Below are positions 8,350-16,534 of a DNA stretch of 64,000 nucleotides, one piece after another. The position numbers were made by a program, and so were the translations under genes. The notes below the pieces were generated by a model, which had not been told where the DNA came from, made no database searches, and was given only the letters and a program-made list of their open reading frames with translations. The DNA is from Pseudonocardia ammonioxydans (GTDB lineage: Bacteria; Actinomycetota; Actinomycetes; Mycobacteriales; Pseudonocardiaceae), in contig NZ_FOUY01000029.1 of NCBI RefSeq assembly GCF_900115005.1, positions 23,486 to 87,485 of the forward strand. The letters are read 5' to 3'. Numbering within the stretch: position 1 is the stretch's first letter; every line of letters begins with the position of its first letter.

Positions 8350-10315
8350 CCGCACCCGGTCCCTGCAGCGACCCGGTGGCGGACGCCGTCGGATTGACCA
8401 CGGTGAGCGGCAGCAGCGTGGTGCCGCTGGGGCCGACCTCGATGTCGGTCCCGGTGGACGGGCAGACCCCGCAGTCGAAGCACGGGGTCCAGCGGCAGTC
8501 GTCCTGCTCGCGCCCGGACAGCGCCTCCTGCCAGTCCTCCCAGAGCCAGTCCCGCTCCAGCCCGGAGTCGAGGTGGTCCCAGGGCAGCGGCTCGTCGGCG
8601 TGGCGCTCGCGGGTGGTGAACCACTCCAGCGAGACACCCTTCGGCTCCAGCTCCGCGGCCGCGCAGTCGACCCAGCGCTGGTAGGAGAAGTGCTCGGACC
8701 AGCCGTCGAACCGGCCGCCCTCGCGCCAGACCCGCTCGATCACGCCGCCGACCCGGCGGTCACCGCGGGCGAGCAGTCCTTCGATCAGCGAGGGCTCGCC
8801 GTCGTGGTAGCGCATGCCGATGTTGCGGCCGATCTTCCGGTTCGAGTTGACGGCCTCGCGCAGCTTGCGCAGCCGCGAGTCGACGACCTCGGGGTGGCAC
8901 TGTGCGGCCCACTGGAACGGCGTGTGCGGTTTCGGCACGAAACCGCCGATCGAGATGGTGCAGCGGACGTCGTTGCGCCCGGACGCCTTCCGTCCCGCCT
9001 CGATCACCCGGTACGCCATTCCCGCGATCTCGAGGACGTCGTCGTCGGTCTCGGTGGGCAGCCCGCACATGAAGTAGAGCTTCACCTGCCGCCAGCCCTG
9101 CGAGAACGCCTCCGCGCAGGTCCGGATGAGGTCGTCCTCGGAGACCATCTTGTTGATCACGCGGCGGATCCGCTCGGAGCCGCCCTCGGGCGCGAAGGTC
9201 AGCCCGGAGCGACGACCGTTGCGGGAGATCTCGTTGGCCAGGTCGATGTTGAACGCGTCCACCCGGGTGCTCGGCAGCGACAGCGAGGTGTTGGTGCCCT
9301 CGTAGCGGTCGGCCAGGCCCTTGGTGATGTCGGCGATCTCGGAGTGGTCGGCCGAGGACAGCGACAGCAGGCCGACCTCGTCGAACCCGGAGGCACGCAC
9401 CGAGGCGTCGACCATCTCGCCGACCCCCTGCAGCGACCGCTCCCGCACCGGCCGGGTGATCATCCCGGCCTGGCAGAACCGGCAGCCGCGGGTGCAGCCG
9501 CGGAAGATCTCCACCGACGCCCGCTCGTGCACCGTCTCGGCCAGCGGCACCAGCGGCTGTTTCGGGTACGGCCACTCGTCGAGCTCGATCGTGGTGCGCT
9601 TCTGCACCGTCGCGGGGACCCGCTCGTCGGCCGGGGTGACGGCTGCGATGGTGCCGTCGTCGGCGTAGCGCACGTCGTAGAGCGCCGGCACGTAGCAGCC
9701 GGGGGTCCCGGCCAGGCGCAGCAGCAGCTCACGACGGCCGCCCGGGCGCCCCTCGGCCTTCCAGTCCCGCACGACGTCAGTGATGTCCCCGACGACCTCC
9801 TCGCCGTCGCCCAGCGCGGCGACGTCGACGAAGTCGGCGACCGGCTCCGGGTTGAAGGCGGCGTGCCCGCCGGCGACGACGACCGGGTGGGTCTCGTCGC
9901 GGTCGCACGCGTGCAGCGGGGTCCCGGCCAGGTCGAGCGTGGTGAGCAGGTTGGTGTAGCCGAGCTCGGTGGAGAAGCTCACGCCGAGCACGTCGAAGGC
10001 ACCGACCGGGCGGTGCGCGTCGACGGTGAACGCCGGCACCCCGCCCTCGCGCATCAGCTGCTCGAGGTCGGGCCAGACCGTGTAGCAGCGCTCGGCCAGC
10101 GCGTCGTCCCGCTCGTTGAGGACCTCGTAGAGGATCTGGACGCCCTGGTTGGGCAGGCCGACCTCGTAGGCGTCCGGGTAGAGCAGGGCCCACCGGACGG
10201 CCGCGGAGTCCCACGGCTTGACCTGCGAGTTCCCCTCACCGCCGACGTACTGCACCGGCTTGGAGACACGGGGCAGGATCGGCTCCAGGGCAGGGAAGAC
10301 GGAGGTGGGTGCCAC
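8342..10315 (-). CDS. TIGR03960-family B12-binding radical SAM protein
   Basis: 657-residue radical SAM enzyme of unknown reaction. The 4Fe-4S cluster motif CTRGCRFC (Cys274, Cys278, Cys281) follows a B12-binding-like N-terminal domain (residues 40-180, with GVSFSTELGYTNLL and VVAGGHAAFNPEP). Later motifs SLPSTRVDAF and TFAPEGGSERIRRVINK are shared by methylthiotransferase-like and TIGR03960 proteins. A C-terminal CxxC-type segment (CFDCGVCP) is present. It heads a leftward operon with a GNAT gene and a TIGR03936 protein, the usual partner. Confident of family, not of substrate. Confidence 0.9.
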   Translation of the reverse strand: MAPTSVFPALEPILPRVSKPVQYVGGEGNSQVKPWDSAAVRWALLYPDAYEVGLPNQGVQILYEVLNERDDALAERCYTVWPDLEQLMREGGVPAFTVDAHRPVGAFDVLGVSFSTELGYTNLLTTLDLAGTPLHACDRDETHPVVVAGGHAAFNPEPVADFVDVAALGDGEEVVGDITDVVRDWKAEGRPGGRRELLLRLAGTPGCYVPALYDVRYADDGTIAAVTPADERVPATVQKRTTIELDEWPYPKQPLVPLAETVHERASVEIFRGCTRGCRFCQAGMITRPVRERSLQGVGEMVDASVRASGFDEVGLLSLSSADHSEIADITKGLADRYEGTNTSLSLPSTRVDAFNIDLANEISRNGRRSGLTFAPEGGSERIRRVINKMVSEDDLIRTCAEAFSQGWRQVKLYFMCGLPTETDDDVLEIAGMAYRVIEAGRKASGRNDVRCTISIGGFVPKPHTPFQWAAQCHPEVVDSRLRKLREAVNSNRKIGRNIGMRYHDGEPSLIEGLLARGDRRVGGVIERVWREGGRFDGWSEHFSYQRWVDCAAAELEPKGVSLEWFTTRERHADEPLPWDHLDSGLERDWLWEDWQEALSGREQDDCRWTPCFDCGVCPSTGTDIEVGPSGTTLLPLTVVNPTASATGSLQGPGAGA

Positions 10316-10442
10316 GCTGAACCAGGGTAGCCCCGTCGGATACGCGCGCCCCGCCGGGTGGTGGTGCTGAGGTGCGGCTCACGGTGCGACGTCGCCGGTC
10401 TCCCCTACCCTGGGCGTGATCACGACATCCGGGGGGACGGCC

Positions 10443-10550
10443 ATGGCCACCGCGCGTTGCGCGCACCCGTGCCTGCTCGTGTCCCGGCGCCACATCGATC
10501 TGTGCCGGACGCGGTCCGACCTGTGCCGGACGGGCTGTCCGGCCCGCTGA
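10443..10550 (+). CDS. Cysteine-rich leader peptide of the sulfur-starvation type
   Basis: A 35-codon reading frame with a strong G-rich ribosome site directly before the ATG. The peptide contains LLVSRRHIDLCR and a second, related stretch SDLCRTGCPAR, with five Cys in all (6, 10, 21, 28, 32). The pattern LVSRRHxDLxR followed by Cys codons matches the short leader peptides found upstream of sulfur-assimilation genes in Streptomyces and mycobacteria, where slow translation at Cys codons is thought to control the downstream gene. Here the next gene, 81 bases downstream, is an SfnB/DszC-like sulfur-acquisition monooxygenase, which fits. Function inferred by motif and position; no experiment or search supports it here. 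Confidence 0.75.
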   Translation: MATARCAHPCLLVSRRHIDLCRTRSDLCRTGCPAR

Positions 10551-10631
10551 GCGTCCCTCCCCCCGTTCTCTCGCACCCGTCCGCGCCGCGCGCCCGGGCG
10601 GGCCCCACCCCTCGCACACCCCGGGAGCACT

Positions 10632-11813
10632 GTGAGCACCGTGACCGACGCCGAGCTGCACGCCCGGTTCCGCCCGCTGTTCGACGAGATCGCCGCGGGC
10701 GCGGTGGAGCGCGAGCTGCACCGCCGCCTGCCCGACAAGGAGATCGCCGCCCTGCGCGACGCGGGTTTCGGCGCGGTGCGCCTGCCCGTCGCCGACGGCG
10801 GCTCCGGCGCCTCGCTGCGCCAGCTGTTCTCGCTGCTGGTGGAGCTGGCCGCGGCCGACCCGAACGTCCCGCAGGCCCTGCGCACGCACTTCGCCTTCAC
10901 CGAGCTGTGGCTGGGCGCGGGCCCCGAGGACACCGTCGCCCGGGACCGCCTCACCGAGGTGGCCGCGGGCCGGCTGGTCGGCAACGCGATCTCCGAGCGC
11001 GGCGGGGTCGCCCGCAACTCCGCCACCACGGCGCTGCGCCGCGAGGGTGACCGGCTGCTGATCGACGGCGAGAAGTTCTACTGCACCGGCGCCCTCTACG
11101 CCGACCTGATCGACGTCGTCGCGCTCGACCCGGACGGCCACCGGGTGACGGTGCTCGTCCGCACCGACGCGCCCGGCGTCGAGCTGGTCGACGACTGGCA
11201 GGGCTTCGGCCAGAAGCTCACCGCCAGCGGCACCACCCGGTTCAGCGGGGTCGAGGTCGACCCGGCGCAGGTGCGGCCGGCTCCGGTCGACGTGCACGTG
11301 CCCGTCCGGCAGGGGTTCCTGCAGCTCGTGCTGCTCGCGACGCTGGCGGGCATCGCGCGCCGCGCGGCCGCCGACGCCGCGGCCTACGTCCGCGACCGCA
11401 AGCGGAACTGGCCCTACGGCAACGCCGACCTGCCCAAGGACGACCCGCTGGTCCAGCAGGTCGTCGGGCGGGTCGACGCCGCGGCCTTCACCGTCGCGGC
11501 GACCGTGGACGCCGCGGCCGCCTCGCTGGAGCGGGCCGTCGCCGACCCGGAGCACGGGCCGACCGCCGAGCTCGACGTCTACCGGGCCCAGTCGACGGTC
11601 CCGCAGCTGGTGCTGGACGCGACCTCGGAGCTGTTCGAGGTCGGTGGCGCCTCGACCGTGGACACCGCCCGGGCGCTGGACCGGCACTGGCGCAACGCGC
11701 GCACGCTGTCGGTGCACAACCCGATCGTCTACAAGCAGCAGGTGGTCGGCGACTACGTGCTCAACGGGACCGTGCCGGTGCTGTCGCTGGCCCCCGGGGT
11801 CGCCGCCTCCTGA
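10632..11813 (+). CDS. SfnB/DszC-like acyl-CoA dehydrogenase-fold monooxygenase
   Basis: Flavin-dependent enzyme of 393 residues with the acyl-CoA dehydrogenase fold. Motifs FYCTGALYADLIDVVA, DDWQGFGQKLTASGTT and the C-terminal HWRNARTLSVHNPIVYK match the SfnB/DszC branch, which uses reduced flavin and O2 on organosulfur compounds rather than acyl-CoA. Likely role: release of sulfur from sulfones or similar compounds when sulfate is scarce. The start is a GTG at 10632 (MSTVTDAEL). It is preceded by a Cys-rich leader peptide, which points to control by cysteine supply. The last 61 bases overlap the opposing regulator gene. Substrate unknown. Confidence 0.83.
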   Translation: MSTVTDAELHARFRPLFDEIAAGAVERELHRRLPDKEIAALRDAGFGAVRLPVADGGSGASLRQLFSLLVELAAADPNVPQALRTHFAFTELWLGAGPEDTVARDRLTEVAAGRLVGNAISERGGVARNSATTALRREGDRLLIDGEKFYCTGALYADLIDVVALDPDGHRVTVLVRTDAPGVELVDDWQGFGQKLTASGTTRFSGVEVDPAQVRPAPVDVHVPVRQGFLQLVLLATLAGIARRAAADAAAYVRDRKRNWPYGNADLPKDDPLVQQVVGRVDAAAFTVAATVDAAAASLERAVADPEHGPTAELDVYRAQSTVPQLVLDATSELFEVGGASTVDTARALDRHWRNARTLSVHNPIVYKQQVVGDYVLNGTVPVLSLAPGVAAS

Positions 11814-12628
11814 GCGAGGACCTGCAGCGCCGCGCGGGTGGTGTCGTCGGCGGGCAGGAACGTCTCCAGCGCCAGCTCGGCGAGGGTCACGTCGTGCGGC
11901 GCACCGAACGTCGTCATCGTCGAGTGGAACGCCAGCGGGCCGGCCGGGCTGTCGAGCAGCAGCGGGAGCAGCACGTCCGCGGCCGCCGACGGGAGGGCGG
12001 TCACCGTGTCCGCCGGCGGGCCGGGGTAGCCGCGGCACTCGGTGAGCAGCGCGGTGAGCCGCCCGTCCGCGGTGACCCGGACCTGGCGTTCGAGGCGGTG
12101 CAGCAGGTGCTCGCGCCACTGCGCGAGGTTGCGGATGCGCGGGGCGAGCCCGCCCGGGTGCAGGCACACCCGGTAGACGTTGACCGGGGGACCGAGCGCG
12201 GCCGGGTCCAGGCCGTCCAGCAGCGCCCCCACGGTCGCGCCGGCCAGCGCGACGTCGCCCCAGCGGTCGACGACCAGCGCCGGGTACGGCTCGTGCGCGG
12301 CGACCAGCTGCTCGAGGGCCCCGCGGATCGGCGCCAGGCTCGGGTCGTCGAGCGGGCGCTCGGCGTAGGCGGGGGCGTAGCCCGCCGCGAGCAGCAGCGC
12401 GTTGCGCTCCCGCAGCGGGATCTCCAGTTCCTCGGCCAGCGCCCCGAGCAGCTCGCGGCTGGCCCCGGAGCGCCCGGTCTCGACGAAGCTCAGGTGCCGG
12501 GTGGAGACGCCGGCGGCGAGCGCCAGGTCCATCTGGCTGCGCCGGCGGCGGCCCCGCCAGAACCGCAGCATCTCCCCCGGCCCGGCGTTGCGGGAGGCCC
12601 GGATGTTCGCGCTGGTCACGGCGCCCAC
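11753..12628 (-). CDS. XRE/MmyB-type transcriptional regulator
   Basis: 291-residue regulator. Residues 20-75 form an XRE helix-turn-helix (MLRFWRGRRRRSQMDLALAAGVSTRHLSFVE split over the first helices), followed by the MmyB-like ligand-binding domain (RNALLLAAGYAPAYAERPLDD, then VVDRWGDVALAGA and LLTECRGYPG). This domain in related proteins binds a fatty-acid-like ligand. Starts at 12628 and 12619 are both GTG; the longer one is given. It is divergent from a SnoaL-like gene and the gap holds two palindromes that are likely its operators. Its 3' end overlaps the opposing SfnB-like gene by 61 bases. Confidence 0.88.
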   Translation of the reverse strand: MGAVTSANIRASRNAGPGEMLRFWRGRRRRSQMDLALAAGVSTRHLSFVETGRSGASRELLGALAEELEIPLRERNALLLAAGYAPAYAERPLDDPSLAPIRGALEQLVAAHEPYPALVVDRWGDVALAGATVGALLDGLDPAALGPPVNVYRVCLHPGGLAPRIRNLAQWREHLLHRLERQVRVTADGRLTALLTECRGYPGPPADTVTALPSAAADVLLPLLLDSPAGPLAFHSTMTTFGAPHDVTLAELALETFLPADDTTRAALQVLAQEAATPGASDSTGTVPLST

Positions 12629-12643
12629 GCTAGCGACCGCTGG

Positions 12644-12687
12644 GAGGTACGACGACTACCTCCGAGGTAACGGGCGCCGGTTACCTC
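12644..12687. promoter_or_regulatory. Two adjacent palindromes, likely operators of the MmyB-type regulator
   Basis: GAGGTA (12644-12649) and TACCTC (12657-12662) form one inverted repeat with a 7-base spacer. GAGGTAAC (12664-12671) and GTTACCTC (12680-12687) form a second with an 8-base spacer. They share the half-site GAGGTA and lie in the gap between the regulator (start 12628) and the divergent SnoaL-like gene (start 12768). This is the expected place for a repressor controlling both genes. Confidence 0.7.
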
Positions 12688-12767
12688 ACGGGTCATCGCG
12701 CCGGCGCTCCCGGGGCAGCAGTGTCGGAGCGGTCCGCCCCTGCCGACCACCACGAAGGAGCGCCCCC

Positions 12768-13184
12768 ATGACCGAGATGACGACCAGGACCGAGACGACG
12801 ACCGGGACCGACTTCACCGCCCTCGCCGAGCGTTATGTCGCCGCGTTCAACGAGACCGACCCGGCCGCCCGCAAGCGGCTGGTCGCCGACCTGTTCAGCT
12901 CCGGCTCCCGCTACGTCGACCCGCTCGCCGACGTCACCGGCCACGACGGTGTCGACGGTTTCCTCGGCGCCGCCCAGGAGACGCTGGCGGGCTGCGAGTT
13001 CCGCGTCCTCGGCGACGTCGACGCCCACCACGACCGCGCCCGGTTCCGCTGGGGTGCCGCCCCGCCGGCGGTGTGGGCGGACGGCGCCGAGCCACCGGTG
13101 ATCGGGTTCGACGTGGTCGTGGTCGACCCCGACGGCCGGATCGACCAGGTGCACGGGTTCCTCGACCGGATGCCCGCGGCGTGA
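12768..13184 (+). CDS. Nuclear transport factor 2/SnoaL-like protein
   Basis: 138-residue protein with the small cone-shaped NTF2/SnoaL fold pattern: ALAERYVAAFNETDPAARKRLV (helix), SSGSRYVDPLADVTGHDGVDGF, then strands ending in IGFDVVVVDPDGRIDQVHGFLDRMP. Members include polyketide cyclases, isomerases and proteins of unknown role; no substrate can be named. ATG at 12768 has GAAGGAG at good distance. It is divergent from the MmyB-type regulator, which in actinobacteria often controls one neighbouring gene of this kind. Confidence 0.8.
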   Translation: MTEMTTRTETTTGTDFTALAERYVAAFNETDPAARKRLVADLFSSGSRYVDPLADVTGHDGVDGFLGAAQETLAGCEFRVLGDVDAHHDRARFRWGAAPPAVWADGAEPPVIGFDVVVVDPDGRIDQVHGFLDRMPAA

Positions 13185-13192
13185 CCACCCGG

Positions 13193-13222
13193 CCCGCCGG
13201 TCCCCGGGCCGGGACCGGCGGG
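13193..13222. terminator. Bidirectional terminator hairpin
   Basis: CCCGCCGGTCCC (13193-13204) pairs perfectly with GGGACCGGCGGG (13211-13222) around a 6-base loop. It lies between the convergent SnoaL-like gene (ends 13184) and desaturase gene (ends 13237), and can serve both. Confidence 0.8.
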
Positions 13223-13236
13223 CGACCGGTGCCGGG

Positions 13237-14448
13237 TCAGCGCCTCCCGTTCGGCAGCGCCAGCCGGTTGATCGTCCCGAGGACCTGCAGGTACTGCTTC
13301 CACAGCGGCCCGCTGGTGTACTCCAGCCCGTACTCCGCGCACAGCGCCCGCACCTCGGGCGCGATCTCGGCGTAGCGGTTGCTGGGCAGGTCCGGGAACA
13401 GGTGGTGCTCGATCTGGAAGCTCAGCTGCCCGGTCATCAGGTGGAAGTACCGGCCGCCGTCCAGGTTCGCCGACCCCAGCAGCTGCCGGACGTACCACTC
13501 GCCGCGGCTCTCGTCCTCGAGCTGCTCCGGGGCGAACTGCACCGCCCCGGTCGGGAAGTGCCCACAGAAGATCACCGCGTGCGACCAGACGTTGCGCACG
13601 AGGTTCGCGGTGAGGTTGCCGGCCAGCACCGGCAGGAAGAACGGTCCGGCCAGCGCCGGGAACGCCAGGTAGTCCTTGAACGCCTGCCGTCCGGCCTTGC
13701 GGCCGATCGACTTCAGCTGCTGCCACACCCGCGACAGCGGCTTCTCCCCCGCGACGACCTTCTCGACCTCCAGGTCGTGCAGGGCGACCCCGTACTCGAA
13801 GAACAGCGAGAGCAGGACGTTGTAGATCGGGTTGCCCAGGTAGTACGGGTTCCACCGCTGCTCCTCGGACAGCCGCAGGATCCCGTAGCCGACGTCGCGG
13901 TCCTTGCCGACGACGTTGGTGTAGGTGTGGTGCATGTAGTTGTGCGAGTGCCGCCACTCGGCCGAGGACGAGACGTTGTCCCACTCCCAGGTCGACGAGT
14001 GGATCTTCGGATCGCGCATCCAGTCCCACTGGCCGTGCATGACGTTGTGCCCGATCTCCATGTTCTCGAGGATCTTGGCGATCGAGAGCATGGCGGTGCC
14101 CGCGATCCAGGCGGGCGGCAGCACACCGGCGAACAGCAGCGCGCGGCCGCCGACCTCGAGCGCGCGCTGCTTGCCGATCACGTTCCGGATGTAGGCGGCG
14201 TCGCAGGCGCCCCGCTCGGCGAGGATCCGGTCGCGGATCGCGTCGAGCCGGCGACCGAGCTCCTCGATCTGCTCGGCGGTCAGGTTCGTCGTGGCGGCGA
14301 CGTCCGCGCGCCGGCTGGAGGGGACGAGCTCGAGCGCCGGGCGCTGCGGGTGCTGCTCCCGGCCGGTCTCCTCGGGGCCGGGCTCCGGGTCGGCGCTGCC
14401 GAGAGTGCCGGCGGGGCCGGTGGCGGGGGTGTCGGCGACTGCGGTCAC
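13237..14448 (-). CDS. Membrane fatty-acid (acyl-CoA/acyl-lipid) desaturase
   Basis: Di-iron membrane desaturase of 403 residues. The three histidine boxes are intact: HNVMH (134-138), HSHNYMHH (167-174) and QIEHH (345-349). Hydrophobic spans are seen near 102-125, 208-225 and 262-300. The start was set at GTG 14448, which has a very good GAGGAGG site; the frame stays open further up but without character. Gene order, desaturase followed on the same strand by a ferredoxin-type reductase, matches the mycobacterial DesA3/Rv3230c pair that makes oleoyl chains. The first 50 residues are Pro/Glu-rich and probably disordered. Double-bond position is not decided by the sequence. Confidence 0.92.
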   Translation of the reverse strand: MTAVADTPATGPAGTLGSADPEPGPEETGREQHPQRPALELVPSSRRADVAATTNLTAEQIEELGRRLDAIRDRILAERGACDAAYIRNVIGKQRALEVGGRALLFAGVLPPAWIAGTAMLSIAKILENMEIGHNVMHGQWDWMRDPKIHSSTWEWDNVSSSAEWRHSHNYMHHTYTNVVGKDRDVGYGILRLSEEQRWNPYYLGNPIYNVLLSLFFEYGVALHDLEVEKVVAGEKPLSRVWQQLKSIGRKAGRQAFKDYLAFPALAGPFFLPVLAGNLTANLVRNVWSHAVIFCGHFPTGAVQFAPEQLEDESRGEWYVRQLLGSANLDGGRYFHLMTGQLSFQIEHHLFPDLPSNRYAEIAPEVRALCAEYGLEYTSGPLWKQYLQVLGTINRLALPNGRR

Positions 14449-14536
14449 GCGGACCTCCTCGGGGTCGGGACGGGGCCGGGCGGCCCCGGGGTACGGGTAT
14501 CGGTCGGCCGTGTGGCCGGGTGCGGCCGTCCGCCGC

Positions 14537-15583
14537 TCAGGGCAGCTCGATCCGGGCCGGACCACAGGCGGAGTTGATGCAGGTCTGGACGAGGTCGCCG
14601 GGCTCGCCGTGTGCCTCGCCGGTGCGCAGGTCGCGCACCCGGCCCTCGCGCAGCGGCAGCACGCAGCCGAAGCAGATGCCCATCCGGCAGCCGCTCGGCA
14701 TGACCCGCCCGGCGGCCTCGCCGGCCTCGAGCAGGCTCTGCCCGGGGCCCACCTCCAGCGGGGCGCCGCCCAGGTCGACGGTGCCGCCGGTGCCCTCGGC
14801 GGTCCGGGCCGGCGCGGTGAAGCGCTCGGCGCGCAGCCCCTCCCAGGCATCACCGAGGGCGTCGAGCAGTGCCGCGGGGCCGCAGGCGTACACGGTGCGC
14901 TCGGCCCGGTCCGGCACCGTTTCGTCGACCGCCGCCGGGTCGAGCCGGCCGGTGACCGACGTGTGGCGCAGCACCACGCGCAGCGACGGGTGCCGGGCCG
15001 CGAGCCCGGCGAGCTCGGCCGCGAAGATCGTGTCCTCCGGTGTGCGCGCACTGTGGACGAGCACCGCGTCGGGCATCGTGCCCCGCCGGTCCAGGGTGCG
15101 CAGCATGCTCATGACCGGCGTGATCCCGCTGCCTGCGGTGACGAACAGCAGCTTGGCGGGCAGCGGGTCCGGGAGGGTGAAGTCGCCGCCGGCCTGCTCC
15201 AGCTCGACCACCGTGCCGATCGGCAGGTCCCGGACGAGCTTGGTGGAGACCACACCGCCGGGTACCTCCTGGACCGTGACGGTCAGGTGGTCGGTGCCCT
15301 CGGGACCGGACAGCGAGTAGCTCCGGCGGTAGCGGACGCCGTCGACGTCGATGCCCACGCCGACGTACTGCCCGGCCGTGTGCCCGGCCCAGCCGCGGCC
15401 CGGTTCGATCGTCACCGAGACGGCCCGGCCGGTCTCCCGGCGCCGGGCGACGACGCGGCCGCGCAACGACGTCGTCGACCAGAGCGGGTCGACCAGGGTC
15501 AGGAAGTCCTCGGGCAGCAACGGTGTGGTCAGCCTGCTCACCGCGGCGAGCAGACGCCGGCCCGAGGGGGCGGATCGGAACAT
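14537..15583 (-). CDS. Ferredoxin reductase with 2Fe-2S domain, electron donor to desaturase
   Basis: 348-residue oxidoreductase: FAD-binding domain (RRSYSLSGPEG near residue 118), NAD(P)-binding domain (LLFVTAGSGITPVMSMLRTL near 165) and a C-terminal plant-type 2Fe-2S ferredoxin with SGCRMGICFGCVLPL and a final QTCINSAC. It should pass electrons from NADPH to the desaturase encoded 88 bases downstream, like Rv3230c with DesA3. The ATG at 15583 overlaps the left arm of an inverted repeat, so a regulator bound there would block its expression. It is divergent from the MerR gene. Confidence 0.92.
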   Translation of the reverse strand: MFRSAPSGRRLLAAVSRLTTPLLPEDFLTLVDPLWSTTSLRGRVVARRRETGRAVSVTIEPGRGWAGHTAGQYVGVGIDVDGVRYRRSYSLSGPEGTDHLTVTVQEVPGGVVSTKLVRDLPIGTVVELEQAGGDFTLPDPLPAKLLFVTAGSGITPVMSMLRTLDRRGTMPDAVLVHSARTPEDTIFAAELAGLAARHPSLRVVLRHTSVTGRLDPAAVDETVPDRAERTVYACGPAALLDALGDAWEGLRAERFTAPARTAEGTGGTVDLGGAPLEVGPGQSLLEAGEAAGRVMPSGCRMGICFGCVLPLREGRVRDLRTGEAHGEPGDLVQTCINSACGPARIELP

Positions 15584-15611
15584 GACATCAACTCTGCACA
15601 ATTTGATGTCA
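15583..15611. promoter_or_regulatory. Inverted repeat operator between reductase and MerR genes
   Basis: TGACATCAA (15583-15591) and TTGATGTCA (15603-15611) form a perfect 9-bp inverted repeat with an 11-base spacer. A partial direct repeat, TGTCACAT, occurs at 15607 and again at 15641. The position between the divergent MerR-type regulator and the desaturase system suggests the operator by which that regulator controls both. The left arm reaches the reductase start codon. Confidence 0.65.
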
Positions 15612-15670
15612 CATAGCAAGCTCGCCTCTACGGTATCTCGTGTCACATGCTCGGCTGCTACGGTCGTGTC

Positions 15671-16507
15671 ATGGTGGAGGAGGGCTCCGACCCGGAGGAC
15701 TGGCAGACCATCGACGAGCTGGCCCGGGCCAGCGGCGTCACCGTGCGCAACATCCGCGCCTACCAGTCCCGGGGGCTGCTGCCGCCGCCCCAGGTCAGGG
15801 CCCGCACCGGGTACTACGGCCCCGGCCACGCGGCGCGCCTCGAGCTGATCAAGGACCTGCAGGACGAGGGCGTCAAGCTCGACACCGTCAAGAAGCTGCT
15901 CGACACCACGGGCGGGTCCACGGAACAGGTCGTGCAGTTCATCCGCACCGTGCGGGGACTGTTCGCACCGGAGGACCGGCAGATGGTCCAGCTCGCCGAG
16001 CTGGCCGAGCGCTACCGCACGACCGACACCGGCCTCGCCAAGCGGGGGGTCAAGATGGGCCTGCTGCGCGAGGTCGGCGAGGACACCTACGAGGAGATCA
16101 GCCCGCGGCTGATGAACGCGGCGGCGGAGCTGACCGGCCTCGGCATCCCGATCAACCGCTCGCTCGACGTCGTCGAGCAGCTGCGCAAGCACGCCGACGC
16201 CGTCGCGAAGCTCTACGTCGATCTCTTCCTCGGTGAGATCTGGCAGCCGTTCGACGACTCCGGACGCCCGGACGACCAGTGGCCCCGCGTCTACGAGACG
16301 ATCGAGCGGATGCGCCGGATCTCCGGCGAGGTCATGATCGCGGTGCTGGAGCTGGCCGTCGCCGAACGGGTGGACGTCACCTTCGGCCGCGACATCGTCC
16401 GCAACGTGCGGACCAGCAGCGCGGGGCCGACCTCCGACACCGGCACCAGCACCAGCACCGACACCGACACCGGCACCGGCACCGGCACCGGCACAGCCTC
16501 CGGCTGA
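15671..16507 (+). CDS. MerR-family transcriptional regulator
   Basis: 278-residue regulator. The MerR winged helix is N-terminal: WQTIDELARASGVTVRNIRAYQ, then RARTGYYGPGHAARL and the dimer helix. The rest (residues 90-245) is helical without the Cys metal sites of metal sensors, so a hydrophobic or fatty-acid ligand is possible. The last 25 residues are a Thr/Gly/Ser/Asp repeat made of CACCGG/ACCGAC hexamers, probably disordered. Start chosen at ATG 15671; an ATG at 15647 adds eight residues. Divergent from the reductase-desaturase pair, which it most likely regulates. Confidence 0.85.
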   Translation: MVEEGSDPEDWQTIDELARASGVTVRNIRAYQSRGLLPPPQVRARTGYYGPGHAARLELIKDLQDEGVKLDTVKKLLDTTGGSTEQVVQFIRTVRGLFAPEDRQMVQLAELAERYRTTDTGLAKRGVKMGLLREVGEDTYEEISPRLMNAAAELTGLGIPINRSLDVVEQLRKHADAVAKLYVDLFLGEIWQPFDDSGRPDDQWPRVYETIERMRRISGEVMIAVLELAVAERVDVTFGRDIVRNVRTSSAGPTSDTGTSTSTDTDTGTGTGTGTASG

Positions 16508-16534
16508 GCACGTCGCCGTGGCCCGCCGGCCCGG

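Noticed and set aside
3868..8397. Long plus-strand frame opposite rne and the TIGR03936 gene
   Set aside because: Shadow of strongly coding genes on the other strand; no ribosome site or recognisable domain.
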